A stretch of DNA of 64,000 nt, taken from assembly GCA_040779345.1 (NCBI GenBank), contig JBFONU010000011.1, positions 1 to 64,000 of the forward strand. The letters run 5' to 3'. This DNA is from Thalassotalea_H sp040779345. Lineage in GTDB: Bacteria; Pseudomonadota; Gammaproteobacteria; Enterobacterales; Alteromonadaceae. The notes below the pieces were generated by a model. It was not told where the DNA came from. It saw only the letters and a list, made by a program, of their open reading frames with translations, and did no database searches. Positions 9,015 to 17,711 of the stretch are shown here, one piece after another. Within the stretch, counting starts at the first letter, position 1, and each line of letters begins with the position of its first letter. A program made the position numbers and the translations under genes.

Positions 9015-9497
9015 GTGACAAATCAAACCAATAAAAAGATTGACCGTATCGATAAAAATATTTTATTTGAATTACAGAAAAACGCTCGGTTATCCAATGT
9101 TGAGCTATCGAAGCGAGTAGGTCTTAGTCCAACACCCTGTTTAGAAAGAGTGAAAAGACTCGAAACGGATAACTTTATCACTGGTTACCAAGCAATTTTG
9201 AATCCTGAAAAATTAGAAGCGGCGTTACTTGTTATCGTTGAGATCACATTAACAAAAACTAGCCCAGATGTTTTTGACGACTTTTCTAAAGCGGTTCTTG
9301 ATCTTGAAGTGATCCAAGAGTGCCATTTAGTTTCAGGTGATTTTGATTTTCTTTTAAAAACACGTGTGGCTGATATGGCGGCTTACCGTCAATTACTTGG
9401 TGATACCTTATTAAGGTTACCTGCGGTAAGTGAAAGTAGAACCTATGTAGTGATGGAAGAAGTAAAATCGACTAATTTTTTACCGATCAAGCGGTAA
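9015..9497 (+). CDS. lrp: Leucine-responsive regulatory protein Lrp
   Basis: Global transcription regulator with an N-terminal helix-turn-helix (IDKNILFELQKNARLSNV through VGLSPTPCLERVKRLE) and a C-terminal RAM/AsnC ligand domain (LLVIVEITL, IQECHLVSGDFDFLLKTRV). The product closely follows E. coli Lrp over its whole length, so this is Lrp proper and not a distant AsnC relative. The start is uncertain: GTG 9015 gives 160 aa beginning VTNQTNKKIDRID and fits the family, while ATG 8979 would add 12 hydrophobic residues. Neither has a strong ribosome site. It is divergent from ald and upstream of ftsK, as in E. coli. Confidence 0.93.
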   Translation: MTNQTNKKIDRIDKNILFELQKNARLSNVELSKRVGLSPTPCLERVKRLETDNFITGYQAILNPEKLEAALLVIVEITLTKTSPDVFDDFSKAVLDLEVIQECHLVSGDFDFLLKTRVADMAAYRQLLGDTLLRLPAVSESRTYVVMEEVKSTNFLPIKR

Positions 9498-9560
9498 TAT
9501 CTTTTAAAACGACATTGTTAATGATTAAAGCATTTAATTTATAGCAATATTTTGATACTT

Positions 9561-9580
9561 TACTGTATATAACAACAATA
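9561..9580 (+). promoter_or_regulatory. Candidate LexA (SOS) box before ftsK
   Basis: TACTGTATAT followed by AACAACAATA agrees with the E. coli LexA consensus TACTGTATAT/ATATACAGTA at 16 of 20 positions. The left half-site is perfect and the right has ACAA for ACAG. It ends 7 bp before the ftsK start. E. coli ftsK (dinH) is also LexA-controlled, which supports the call. Confidence 0.6.
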
Positions 9581-9587
9581 GAATGAG

Positions 9588-12095
9588 ATGGCGATAAATT
9601 TGTCTTTAGAATCTTCAAAGTTAAATGGTGTACAAAGGTTACTAGAAGCAGGGCTTTTAGTTTCATGTGTTTTTGCAATGTACATTATGATGGCTCTCTT
9701 TAGTTTTGATCCTGCCGATCCGGGGTGGTCACAAACAGGTTACCAAACTCCTATTCGTAACTTAGGTGGCGCGGTTGGTGCTTATTTATCTGATTTATTA
9801 CTGAATTTATTTGGTCTTATCGCTTATAGCTTACCTTTTGTAATTGCGCTTACTGGTTGGGTGATTTTTCAAAAATACTATCGTTTAATTCAACTTGACT
9901 ACTTAACGTTAGGATTAAAATTTATCGGCTTTATCATGCTTTATATTGGCGTGACCGCTATAGCAAGTATGAATTTTGATGATATATTTTATTTTTCTGC
10001 TGGGGGGATTTTAGGGGATATCATTAGTAATGGTGTTTTACCTTACTTTTCTTTTGTCGGTAGTTCCTTATTATTTTTACTATTCATCGGCGCAGGTTTT
10101 GTTTTACTCACTGGCTTGTCATTATTAAGAATGATTGATCAACTCGGTGCTTATACTATTTCATTCTCGTTATGGTTGCTCACTGTTCCGACATTACTCA
10201 GTGAAAAATTTGGCACAGAGCCTAAAAATGAAAAAGAAACATTCAAACTTTCAACGTCAGATCATCAAAGTGAAGCACCCTATAGTGTTGACGAAACAAG
10301 TCATATTGAGTCGCTAAAGCAAGAAGAATTACCGGATACCACATACCAAGCTAATCTCGGGGCAATTACTGCTGATGCCGACGCCGATCCCTTTGCAGAA
10401 AGTAAAGATGATATGCCTTTTAAATTAGATGATGAAATTGAACACTTTGTCGCAATCGACGATTTAATGGGCGAGCCTTTAGCGATAAATGTGCAAGAGC
10501 ATGTTAGTGCAGACGAAATAACTGCGGCTTTTGAAAATGTTGAGCCTATTGTTGTTGATGAACCTGTCTGCGCACCTACAAACACAACAGAGAGTTACCA
10601 AGGACTGCCTTCATTAGAACTTCTCGATAGGCCCAATCGTTCGGATAACCCTATTGATCCAATCGAATTAGAGCAAATTAGCCGGTTAGTTGAAGAAAAG
10701 CTTTTAGAGTTTGGTGTTAAAGCTGAGGTCGTTGGTGTTTATCCCGGGCCTGTTATAACTCGATTTGAGTTAAATTTAGCGCCAGGGGTAAAAGCGAGTA
10801 AAGTTACAGGCCTCTCACAAGATATCGCTCGTTCTCTTTCTGCCAAAAGTGTTCGTGTTGTTGAGGTGATTGAAGGAAAGTCAGTGATTGGTATTGAGTT
10901 ACCTAATAAGTTTCGTGAAACAGTATTTTTTGCCGATGTAATTTCTGATAAAAGCTTTGCTGAATCACCTTCTCATCTTGCAATGGCGATAGGGAGTGAT
11001 ATTTCAGGAAAACCCGTTGTCGCAGACTTAGCAAAAATGCCACATTTACTTGTCGCGGGTACTACAGGCTCGGGGAAATCTGTTGCGGTCAATACCATGA
11101 TTGTCAGTATCTTATATAAGTCATCGCCTGAAGATGTTCGTATGATAATGATCGACCCTAAACAAGTCGAACTTTCTGTTTATAATGGCATTCCACATTT
11201 GTTGTCTGAAGTTGTGACTGATATGAAAGAGGCGGCCAACGCCCTAAGGTGGTGTGTTGGTGAAATGGAACGCCGCTATAAACTCATGTCTGCTTTAGGT
11301 GTTAGAAATTTAAAAGGCTTTAATGAGAAAGTTTTAAAAGCTGAACAAGCAGGCGAGCCATTAATTGACCCTTTATGGCAACCTAGTGATGCTTTTAGTC
11401 AAACTCCACCGCTTTTAGAAAAGCTACCTGCAATCGTCATTTTAGTTGATGAATTTGCTGACATGATGATGGTCGCGGGTAAAAAGGTTGAAGAACTCAT
11501 CGCCCGTATTGCTCAAAAAGCTCGTGCGGCAGGGATGCATTTAATTTTAGCGACGCAGCGTCCTTCAGCCGATGTAATTACTGGACTTATCAAGGCTAAC
11601 ATCCCAACTCGTATGGCGTTAAGAGTACAATCTCGTATGGAGTCTCGTATTATTCTTGATCAACAAGGTGCCGAACAATTACTTGGCATGGGAGACATGT
11701 TTTATCTGCCACCTGGTGAAGCCGTTTCAATTCGAGTGCATGGTGCATTTGTTAATGATGATGAAGTACATGCGGTCGTTAATGATTGGAAATCTCGCGG
11801 AGAGCCAGCGTATGTTGAAGACATCTTATCAGGTGATAGTGAAAATGATATTTTACTACCCGGTGAACAAGCCGAAGCTGATGAAAATGCCGAATTAGAT
11901 ACCCTATATGATGAAGCTGTTGAATTTGTGACAACGAGTCGCCGAGTGTCTATTTCTAGTGTGCAACGAAAATATCGCATTGGTTATAATAGGGCAGCTC
12001 GTATTGTTGAAGATATGGAATCACAAGGAGTGGTGAGCACTCCAGGGCACAATGGTGCGCGTGAAGTGCTAGCTCCCCCGCCAATCAAGGATTAA
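9588..12095 (+). CDS. ftsK: DNA translocase FtsK
   Basis: Septum-located DNA pump that segregates chromosome termini and activates XerCD at dif. The 835 aa show an N-terminal membrane domain with about four to five helices (roughly residues 20-200), an acidic low-complexity linker (200-345), and the RecA-like motor with Walker A GTTGSGKS near residue 490, Walker B IVILVDEFADMMM and ATQRPSADVITG. The C-terminal winged-helix gamma domain (about 765-830) would read KOPS sites. It is shorter than E. coli FtsK (1329 aa), mostly through a shorter linker. lolA follows after 3 bp. A LexA-like box precedes the gene. Confidence 0.96.
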   Translation: MAINLSLESSKLNGVQRLLEAGLLVSCVFAMYIMMALFSFDPADPGWSQTGYQTPIRNLGGAVGAYLSDLLLNLFGLIAYSLPFVIALTGWVIFQKYYRLIQLDYLTLGLKFIGFIMLYIGVTAIASMNFDDIFYFSAGGILGDIISNGVLPYFSFVGSSLLFLLFIGAGFVLLTGLSLLRMIDQLGAYTISFSLWLLTVPTLLSEKFGTEPKNEKETFKLSTSDHQSEAPYSVDETSHIESLKQEELPDTTYQANLGAITADADADPFAESKDDMPFKLDDEIEHFVAIDDLMGEPLAINVQEHVSADEITAAFENVEPIVVDEPVCAPTNTTESYQGLPSLELLDRPNRSDNPIDPIELEQISRLVEEKLLEFGVKAEVVGVYPGPVITRFELNLAPGVKASKVTGLSQDIARSLSAKSVRVVEVIEGKSVIGIELPNKFRETVFFADVISDKSFAESPSHLAMAIGSDISGKPVVADLAKMPHLLVAGTTGSGKSVAVNTMIVSILYKSSPEDVRMIMIDPKQVELSVYNGIPHLLSEVVTDMKEAANALRWCVGEMERRYKLMSALGVRNLKGFNEKVLKAEQAGEPLIDPLWQPSDAFSQTPPLLEKLPAIVILVDEFADMMMVAGKKVEELIARIAQKARAAGMHLILATQRPSADVITGLIKANIPTRMALRVQSRMESRIILDQQGAEQLLGMGDMFYLPPGEAVSIRVHGAFVNDDEVHAVVNDWKSRGEPAYVEDILSGDSENDILLPGEQAEADENAELDTLYDEAVEFVTTSRRVSISSVQRKYRIGYNRAARIVEDMESQGVVSTPGHNGAREVLAPPPIKD

Positions 12096-12098
12096 ATT

Positions 12099-12788
12099 AT
12101 GACTAATCATCTGACATTTTCATTATTATCAGGGGCGTTATCAATTGGGATATTCGTCTCTTCGTTCGCCTATGGTCAAACGGCGCAATTTTTAAATAAA
12201 ACCATCCAAACTAACGATGAACAAACCGTCTCGTTCGCTAAACAAACACTAATGGATAGACTCTTTGGTTTTGAGCAGTTTTCTGCAGCTTTTACACAAC
12301 AAGTGATTGATGAAGAAAAAAATATAATACAAGAAGGCCAAGGAAATCTTGCGGTAAAAAAACCTAATTTAGTGTATTGGCAAACAACAAGTCCAGAAGA
12401 GACATTAATTGTTTCAGACGGTGCAACATTATGGTTTTATGATCCCTTTATTGAACAGGCAAGTGCTTATCAAGTTAATGCATCTGTTGCCGATACACCT
12501 ATTTTGCTATTAACCTCTACAGATCCTACCCTATGGCGCAAATATAGTGTGAGTCAATCAGGTGGTGATAGTTTTCTTATTCATTCTAATGATGCCAATA
12601 GCCGAGTTCAAACCTTAGAACTGCAATTTTTATCTGGCAGTTCCACGTTAAAGCAGTTTAGTTTATTAGACTCTACTGGCCAACTTAGCTTGATTCAATT
12701 AAGCAATGTTGATAGCACAAGTGAAATAGAGCCGTCACTTTTTCAGTTTATTTTACCCGAAGGTTCCGATCTTGATGATCAACGCTAA
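12099..12788 (+). CDS. lolA: Outer membrane lipoprotein carrier protein LolA
   Basis: Periplasmic chaperone that carries lipoproteins from LolCDE to LolB. The 229 aa begin with a signal peptide (hydrophobic stretch about residues 8-24, cleavage likely near SSFAYG-QTA). The mature part has the LolA beta-sheet hallmarks FSAAFTQQVIDE, GNLAVKKPNLVYWQT and TLWFYDPFIEQAS. It lies 3 bp after ftsK and overlaps rarA by 17 bp, in the ftsK-lolA-rarA order conserved in enterics. The N-terminal region is about 20 residues longer than in E. coli. Confidence 0.93.
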   Translation: MTNHLTFSLLSGALSIGIFVSSFAYGQTAQFLNKTIQTNDEQTVSFAKQTLMDRLFGFEQFSAAFTQQVIDEEKNIIQEGQGNLAVKKPNLVYWQTTSPEETLIVSDGATLWFYDPFIEQASAYQVNASVADTPILLLTSTDPTLWRKYSVSQSGGDSFLIHSNDANSRVQTLELQFLSGSSTLKQFSLLDSTGQLSLIQLSNVDSTSEIEPSLFQFILPEGSDLDDQR

Positions 12789-14130
12789 TGGCGAGTTATC
12801 GTTAGATTTAGACGAAACCCATGATTTTCTGCCACTTGCTGCTCAATTAAGACCTCAGTCCTTACAAGATTATGTCGGTCAACAACATATACTTGCCACC
12901 GGAATGCCTTTACAAAAAGCTATCTCACAAGGGAAGTGCCACTCTGTAATTTTCTGGGGACCACCGGGCACAGGAAAAACCACTTTAGCCGAAATCATTG
13001 CAAGTCATGCCGATGCTGCGATAGCGAGAGTCTCTGCCGTTACTTGTGGGATCAAAGATATTCGTCAAGCAATTGCACAAGCTAAAGATAGGGCGATTCA
13101 TCAACAAAAAAGAACCGTTTTGTTTGTCGATGAGGTACACCGATTTAATAAAAGCCAACAAGACGCTTTTTTACCTCATATTGAAGACGGCACCATTATC
13201 TTTATTGGTGCAACCACCGAAAATCCAGCTTTTGAATTAAACCAAGCGATTTTATCTCGAACACGAGTCTACACCCTTAAGAAACTCAACGAAGAAGATC
13301 TTCAAATCGTTTTAAATAATGCCATAAAGTATTTGCTAGATAATAAGCAGCTATTGGTTAGTATTGAAAATGAGCCGCAGCAACAGCTGATAAAACTTGC
13401 TGATGGCGATGCCCGAAGATTACTCAATTTACTAGAGAACTGTATCGACTTGCTTGATGTTAGCGATCATAAAGTATTGATAACATTCGAGCAAATTAAG
13501 CAAGTTGCCGGTAATAAAATTGCTTTATATGATAAAGGTGGTGATGCATTTTACGACTTGATCAGTGCTTTTCATAAATCAGTAAGGGGCTCTGATCCGG
13601 ATGCTGCCCTATATTGGTATGCAAGAATACTCACAGGGGGGGGTGATGCATTGTATGTTGCCAGACGTTTACTCGCTATTGCCAGTGAAGATATTGGTAA
13701 TGCTGACCCTAGAGCGATGCAATTAGCCATTAATGCATGGGATACATTTCAACGTGTTGGTCCAAGTGAAGGGGAAAGAGCCATTGCCCAAGCTACTGTA
13801 TATATGGCTCTAGCACCCAAGAGTAATGCAGTATATCAAGCGTTTAATCAAGCAATGGTGTTAGCGAAAGAGACGGCAGATATGGATGTACCATTGCACT
13901 TAAAAAACGCGACTAGCGCTATAACTAAGGAGTTGGGGCACGGTAGTGAGTATCGTTATGCCCATCATGAACTTCATGCATTTGCTGCAGGTGAAAATTA
14001 TTTTCCCCAGTCATTATCAAAAACGCGCTTATATCAGCCAAGTGATCGTGGGCTTGAAAAAAAACTCAATGACAAGCTTGAATTTCTTAATGAATTAAAC
14101 CGACAATCAGAAAACAAACGCTATGACTAA
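12772..14130 (+). CDS. rarA: Replication-associated recombination protein RarA (MgsA)
   Basis: AAA+ ATPase of the RarA/Mgs1/WRNIP1 family that acts at stalled forks with SSB. In 452 aa the landmarks are RPQSLQDYVGQQHIL (about 27-41), Walker A GPPGTGKT (63-70), Walker B VLFVDEVHRFN (about 114-124), sensor 1 GATTENPAFE, and the C-terminal tetramerisation region with GSDPDAALYW and EDIGNADPRA. The start overlaps the end of lolA by 17 bp, implying coupled translation. The E. coli gene has the same neighbours. Confidence 0.96.
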   Translation: MMINANGELSLDLDETHDFLPLAAQLRPQSLQDYVGQQHILATGMPLQKAISQGKCHSVIFWGPPGTGKTTLAEIIASHADAAIARVSAVTCGIKDIRQAIAQAKDRAIHQQKRTVLFVDEVHRFNKSQQDAFLPHIEDGTIIFIGATTENPAFELNQAILSRTRVYTLKKLNEEDLQIVLNNAIKYLLDNKQLLVSIENEPQQQLIKLADGDARRLLNLLENCIDLLDVSDHKVLITFEQIKQVAGNKIALYDKGGDAFYDLISAFHKSVRGSDPDAALYWYARILTGGGDALYVARRLLAIASEDIGNADPRAMQLAINAWDTFQRVGPSEGERAIAQATVYMALAPKSNAVYQAFNQAMVLAKETADMDVPLHLKNATSAITKELGHGSEYRYAHHELHAFAAGENYFPQSLSKTRLYQPSDRGLEKKLNDKLEFLNELNRQSENKRYD

Positions 14131-14524
14131 TTCTATCAGTAACGCCACTATTTATGCTTTTGTTGCCCTTGGTGGTGCAAGTGGTGCCAGCTTACGCTTT
14201 TATATTTCACAATTAATGCTAAATTGGCTAGGAAAAGGATTCCCTTTTGCGACGTTGGCGGTTAATATTTCCGGCTCATTGATAATGGGAACCTTATACG
14301 GACTCATTGAGCAAGGTATTATAGAAGTTAGTATCTACCGTACATTGATAGGGATTGGTTTTTTAGGGGCGTTTACCACCTTTTCAACCTTTTCACTTGA
14401 TACACTATTATTAATGCAACAAGGTGAACTATTCAAAGCCATGATAAATGTATTATTAAACGTAAGCTTATGTATATTCGCTGCGGGTATTGGCATTTAT
14501 TTGGTGACTTTTTTTAATAAGTAA
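14123..14524 (+). CDS. crcB: Fluoride exporter CrcB/Fluc
   Basis: Small four-helix membrane protein forming dual-topology dimeric fluoride channels. The 133 aa carry the family motifs GGASGASLRF, the channel-lining NISGSLIMGTLYGL, and GFLGAFTTFSTFS. It overlaps rarA by 8 bp and precedes serS by 24 bp, so it is expressed with housekeeping genes. I see no fluoride riboswitch here, as expected for an overlapping gene with no leader. Confidence 0.93.
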   Translation: MTNSISNATIYAFVALGGASGASLRFYISQLMLNWLGKGFPFATLAVNISGSLIMGTLYGLIEQGIIEVSIYRTLIGIGFLGAFTTFSTFSLDTLLLMQQGELFKAMINVLLNVSLCIFAAGIGIYLVTFFNK

Positions 14525-14548
14525 ACTTACATTTAGACGTGACATAAC

Positions 14549-15829
14549 ATGCTTGATCCAAAACTATTTAGAACAGATATCGATACAACTGCCGCCCAGC
14601 TTGCTAAACGCGGTTACACCTTAGATACCGCTTTATTAACTCAGCTTGAAGAGCAACGTAAAGCCATCCAAGTAAAAACACAAGATTTACAGAGTCAACG
14701 CAATACACGTTCTAAATCCATTGGCCAAGCGAAAGCCCGTGGGGAAGATATTCAACCTTTGCTTGCCGAAGTTAACCAGTTAGGTGCTGATCTGGATGCG
14801 GCAAAAGAGGAAGAAAAACAAGTATTAGCTCAGATTAATGGTATTGTTTCTGCTGTACCGAATTTGGTTGATGATTCGGTGCCCAATGGGGAAAGTGAAG
14901 ATGACAACGTTGAAGTAAGACGTTGGGGGACACCTAAGACATTCGATTTCGATGTGAAAGATCATGTAGATTTGGCCGTTGCCTTAGATAAAGGTTTAGA
15001 CTTTGAAAGTGGCGCTAAGCTTGCTGGAACACGCTTTGCTGTTATGCGTGGTCATATTGCTAAGTTACATCGTGCACTCGCACAATTTATGCTAGATGTT
15101 CATAGTGAAGAAAATGGTTATCAAGAAATGTATGTACCTTACCTTGTTAATCACGACTCACTTTATGGAACAGGTCAACTGCCAAAATTCGGTGAAGACT
15201 TATTTCATACTGATCTCGCCAACCGTAAGTTTTCTTTAATTCCAACAGCAGAAGTACCTTTAACGAACTTAGTACGCGATGAAATTGTTGAAGAAGCCGA
15301 TTTGCCTATTAAAATGTGTGCACATACTCCATGTTTTCGAAGTGAAGCAGGTTCTTCAGGACGTGATATTCGAGGCTTAATTCGTCAACATCAGTTTGAT
15401 AAAGTTGAAATGGTACAAATCGTTAAACCTGAAGATTCATTTGCTGCGTTAGATGAATTAACGGGGCATGCTGAGAAAATTTTAGAAAAATTAGAATTAC
15501 CTTATCGCACGGTAATTTTATGTACGGGTGATATCGGCTTTAGTGCAACAAAAACCTTTGATATCGAAGTATGGTTACCGGCTCAAAATACCTACCGTGA
15601 AATTTCATCTTGTTCAAATATGGGTGACTTTCAAGCGCGTCGTATGCAAGCACGATTCAGAAACTCTGAAACCAATAAGCCTGAATTAGTTCACACGCTC
15701 AACGGCTCTGGATTAGCGGTTGGCAGAACATTAGTGGCTGTTTTAGAAAACTATCAGCAAGCTGATGGCAGTATTGACGTTCCTAAAGTTTTGCAACCTT
15801 ATATGAAAGGCTTAACTAACATTAGTTAA
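14549..15829 (+). CDS. serS: Seryl-tRNA synthetase
   Basis: Class II synthetase charging tRNA-Ser and tRNA-Sec. The 426 aa have an N-terminal coiled-coil arm for the tRNA variable loop (about residues 25-105, rich in Glu, Gln and Lys) and a catalytic core with the serine-specific TAEVPLTN, motif 2 FRSEAGSSGRD, and motif 3 NGSGLAVGRTLVA. Length is usual. It closes the conserved ftsK-lolA-rarA-serS segment and is followed by a terminator. Confidence 0.97.
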   Translation: MLDPKLFRTDIDTTAAQLAKRGYTLDTALLTQLEEQRKAIQVKTQDLQSQRNTRSKSIGQAKARGEDIQPLLAEVNQLGADLDAAKEEEKQVLAQINGIVSAVPNLVDDSVPNGESEDDNVEVRRWGTPKTFDFDVKDHVDLAVALDKGLDFESGAKLAGTRFAVMRGHIAKLHRALAQFMLDVHSEENGYQEMYVPYLVNHDSLYGTGQLPKFGEDLFHTDLANRKFSLIPTAEVPLTNLVRDEIVEEADLPIKMCAHTPCFRSEAGSSGRDIRGLIRQHQFDKVEMVQIVKPEDSFAALDELTGHAEKILEKLELPYRTVILCTGDIGFSATKTFDIEVWLPAQNTYREISSCSNMGDFQARRMQARFRNSETNKPELVHTLNGSGLAVGRTLVAVLENYQQADGSIDVPKVLQPYMKGLTNIS

Positions 15830-15854
15830 TGAGTTATTTCCAAGGTAATTAAAT

Positions 15855-15884
15855 AAAAAATCCGACCAAACTGTCGGATTTTTT
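15855..15884 (+). terminator. Terminator after serS
   Basis: A perfect 12-bp stem, AAAAAATCCGAC with its complement, has a CAAACT loop and runs into T-rich sequence 26 bp after the serS stop. Confidence 0.9.
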
Positions 15885-15945
15885 ATTTATATAATTGTTA
15901 TATTGACTAACACCATCGAATTATTTTTCACTTTCTAAGGTCTTA

Positions 15946-16461
15946 GTGTTAAGTGTGCTTTCTAATGTGAGATCCATTTTGCTTCGTAGTTTATCCATTC
16001 AACTTATTGTCTTTGTTTGTATTTTTCAATTTCTTTCTTGGATTAAAGAAACAAATATGTTGCCAAATAAGCATGATTTATCAACGATGAGTTTTGTCTT
16101 GCCGACCACTGTTGGTGATAAAGTTACGCTAATTAATCAACAAAAAACGATCATCTATTTTTTTGCGCCATGGTGTCAAATATGTCATGCCAGTATTGAT
16201 AACTTGCAAGCTATTTATCAATCAAATACCTCGTTAAAAGTTATCGCTGTCGCATTAGATTTTATGACTGTTGAAGAAGTTGAAAAATTTGTCGCTAAAC
16301 ACCAGTTAACTTTCCCTGTTGCCATAGGCAATGAAGAAGTAAAGCAGGCATTTAAAGTGCATGCTTACCCGAGTTACTATGTGGTTGATAAAAAAAATAT
16401 TGTTATTGCCAAAGCTATGGGGTATTCAACCGAAATAGGTCTTTATTTAAGATCACTTTAA
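15946..16461 (+). CDS. Membrane-anchored thioredoxin-like protein (TlpA/redoxin type)
   Basis: The 171-aa protein has one N-terminal membrane segment (about residues 12-32), so the rest should face the periplasm. It then has a thioredoxin fold with IYFFAPWCQICHAS, placing a CxxC pair at Cys77 and Cys80, and a cis-proline-like region YPSYYVVDKK. The pair QI between the cysteines and the membrane anchor resemble TlpA/DsbE/ScsD-type reductants of periplasmic disulfides; the substrate cannot be told. Translation probably starts at GTG 15946, preceded by AAGG. No cytochrome maturation or copper genes adjoin it. Confidence 0.75.
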   Translation: MLSVLSNVRSILLRSLSIQLIVFVCIFQFLSWIKETNMLPNKHDLSTMSFVLPTTVGDKVTLINQQKTIIYFFAPWCQICHASIDNLQAIYQSNTSLKVIAVALDFMTVEEVEKFVAKHQLTFPVAIGNEEVKQAFKVHAYPSYYVVDKKNIVIAKAMGYSTEIGLYLRSL

Positions 16462-16527
16462 TACTTCTGATCTTTTCCCTGATTGTGTACACTAGGACTT
16501 TCAAAATATAACAATAGAAAATTTATC

Positions 16528-17655
16528 ATGCAAATTTCTGCTCAATTTGATAGTGGCAATATCAATGTTATTGAAGCCTCAAGCCCTAAAAATATTATCT
16601 TAGAGATTAATAAAGACAATCAATCTGATTTTTTTCAATGGTTTCATTTTAAACTCAATAATAATGTTAGAACAGAGCATGTTTTAACCATTCGTAACGC
16701 TTCGAAAGCGGCCTTTGTTGATGGTTGGGCAGATTATCAAGCAGTAGCCTCCTATGATAGAGAGAGCTGGTTTCGTGTACCGACAGATTTTGATGGTGAA
16801 AAATTAACGATTACTTTCACGCCTGATCATGACAGCGTGTACTTTGCCTATTTTGTTCCATATAGCTACGAGAGGCATCAAGATCTTATTCATAACGCGC
16901 AATTAGATATTGATTGCCAGTTGCAAATATTAGGACAAACCATTGACGGTAGAGATATGTCTTTACTTAAGGTGGGTGAGGAAGGTCCAAACAAAAAAGT
17001 TATTTGGTTAACCGCTCGCCAACATCCAGGTGAGAGCATGGCTGAATGGTTTATGGAAGGGTTTATAGACCGCCTTCTTGATGAAGATGATGGCGTTGCT
17101 CGAGTATTATTAAATAAAGCCGTTTTTTATTTGGTACCCAATATGAATCCTGATGGCTCAGTTAGAGGCCATTTGCGTACCAATGCCGTTGGTGCCAATT
17201 TAAATCGTGAATGGGCTGAACCTACCATGGAAAGAAGCCCAGAAGTTTATCTCGTGCGTGAGAAAATGTTAGCAACAGGTGTTGATATGTTGCTTGATAT
17301 TCATGGTGATGAAGCGCTTCCTTATAACTTTGTTGCAGGGTGTGAAGGGGTACCTTCTTATGATGAACGCCATAAGTCTTTAGAAGATTCATTTAAAAAT
17401 ATTCTACTGGCGATAACGCCAGAATTCCAAGACGAATTTGGTTACGATAAAGATGAACCCGGACAAGCAAATTTAACTTTAGGGGCAACTTGGGTAGGCG
17501 AACAATTTAAGTGTCTTTCTTATACAGTGGAGATGCCATTTAAAGATAATGACTTATTACCTGATCACAGTGTAGGCTGGTCAGATGAACGCAGTAGCTT
17601 ATTTGGAAGAGATGTTTTAACCGCTATATACCATGTGGTTGATGATTTACGTTAA
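16528..17655 (+). CDS. M14-family zinc carboxypeptidase
   Basis: 375 aa with a beta-rich N-terminal domain (1-125) and a C-terminal M14 catalytic domain. The expected zinc ligands are His166 and Glu169 in RQHPGESMAEW and His259 in LLDIHGDEALPY; the catalytic Glu is Glu335 in SYTVEMPF. Arg-containing NLNR near 225 and NPDGS add support. The two-domain layout resembles cytosolic carboxypeptidase (AGTPBP-like) relatives. There is no signal peptide, so it is cytoplasmic. I start it at ATG 16528, since the upstream extension has no ribosome site. The peptide substrate is unknown. Confidence 0.85.
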   Translation: MQISAQFDSGNINVIEASSPKNIILEINKDNQSDFFQWFHFKLNNNVRTEHVLTIRNASKAAFVDGWADYQAVASYDRESWFRVPTDFDGEKLTITFTPDHDSVYFAYFVPYSYERHQDLIHNAQLDIDCQLQILGQTIDGRDMSLLKVGEEGPNKKVIWLTARQHPGESMAEWFMEGFIDRLLDEDDGVARVLLNKAVFYLVPNMNPDGSVRGHLRTNAVGANLNREWAEPTMERSPEVYLVREKMLATGVDMLLDIHGDEALPYNFVAGCEGVPSYDERHKSLEDSFKNILLAITPEFQDEFGYDKDEPGQANLTLGATWVGEQFKCLSYTVEMPFKDNDLLPDHSVGWSDERSSLFGRDVLTAIYHVVDDLR

Positions 17656-17711
17656 TCTTTAATAAATAACAAAACTATCAATAATAATTATAATAATATC
17701 AGGAGTTTATA

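Noticed and set aside
10301..10585. Antisense frames across ftsK, clpA, sppA and asnS
   Set aside because: Long minus- or plus-strand frames opposite these genes are expected shadows of coding bias; none has a ribosome site and domain signature of its own.
14100..14160. Fluoride riboswitch for crcB
   Set aside because: crcB overlaps rarA by 8 bp, leaving no leader, and no riboswitch-like fold was recognised.
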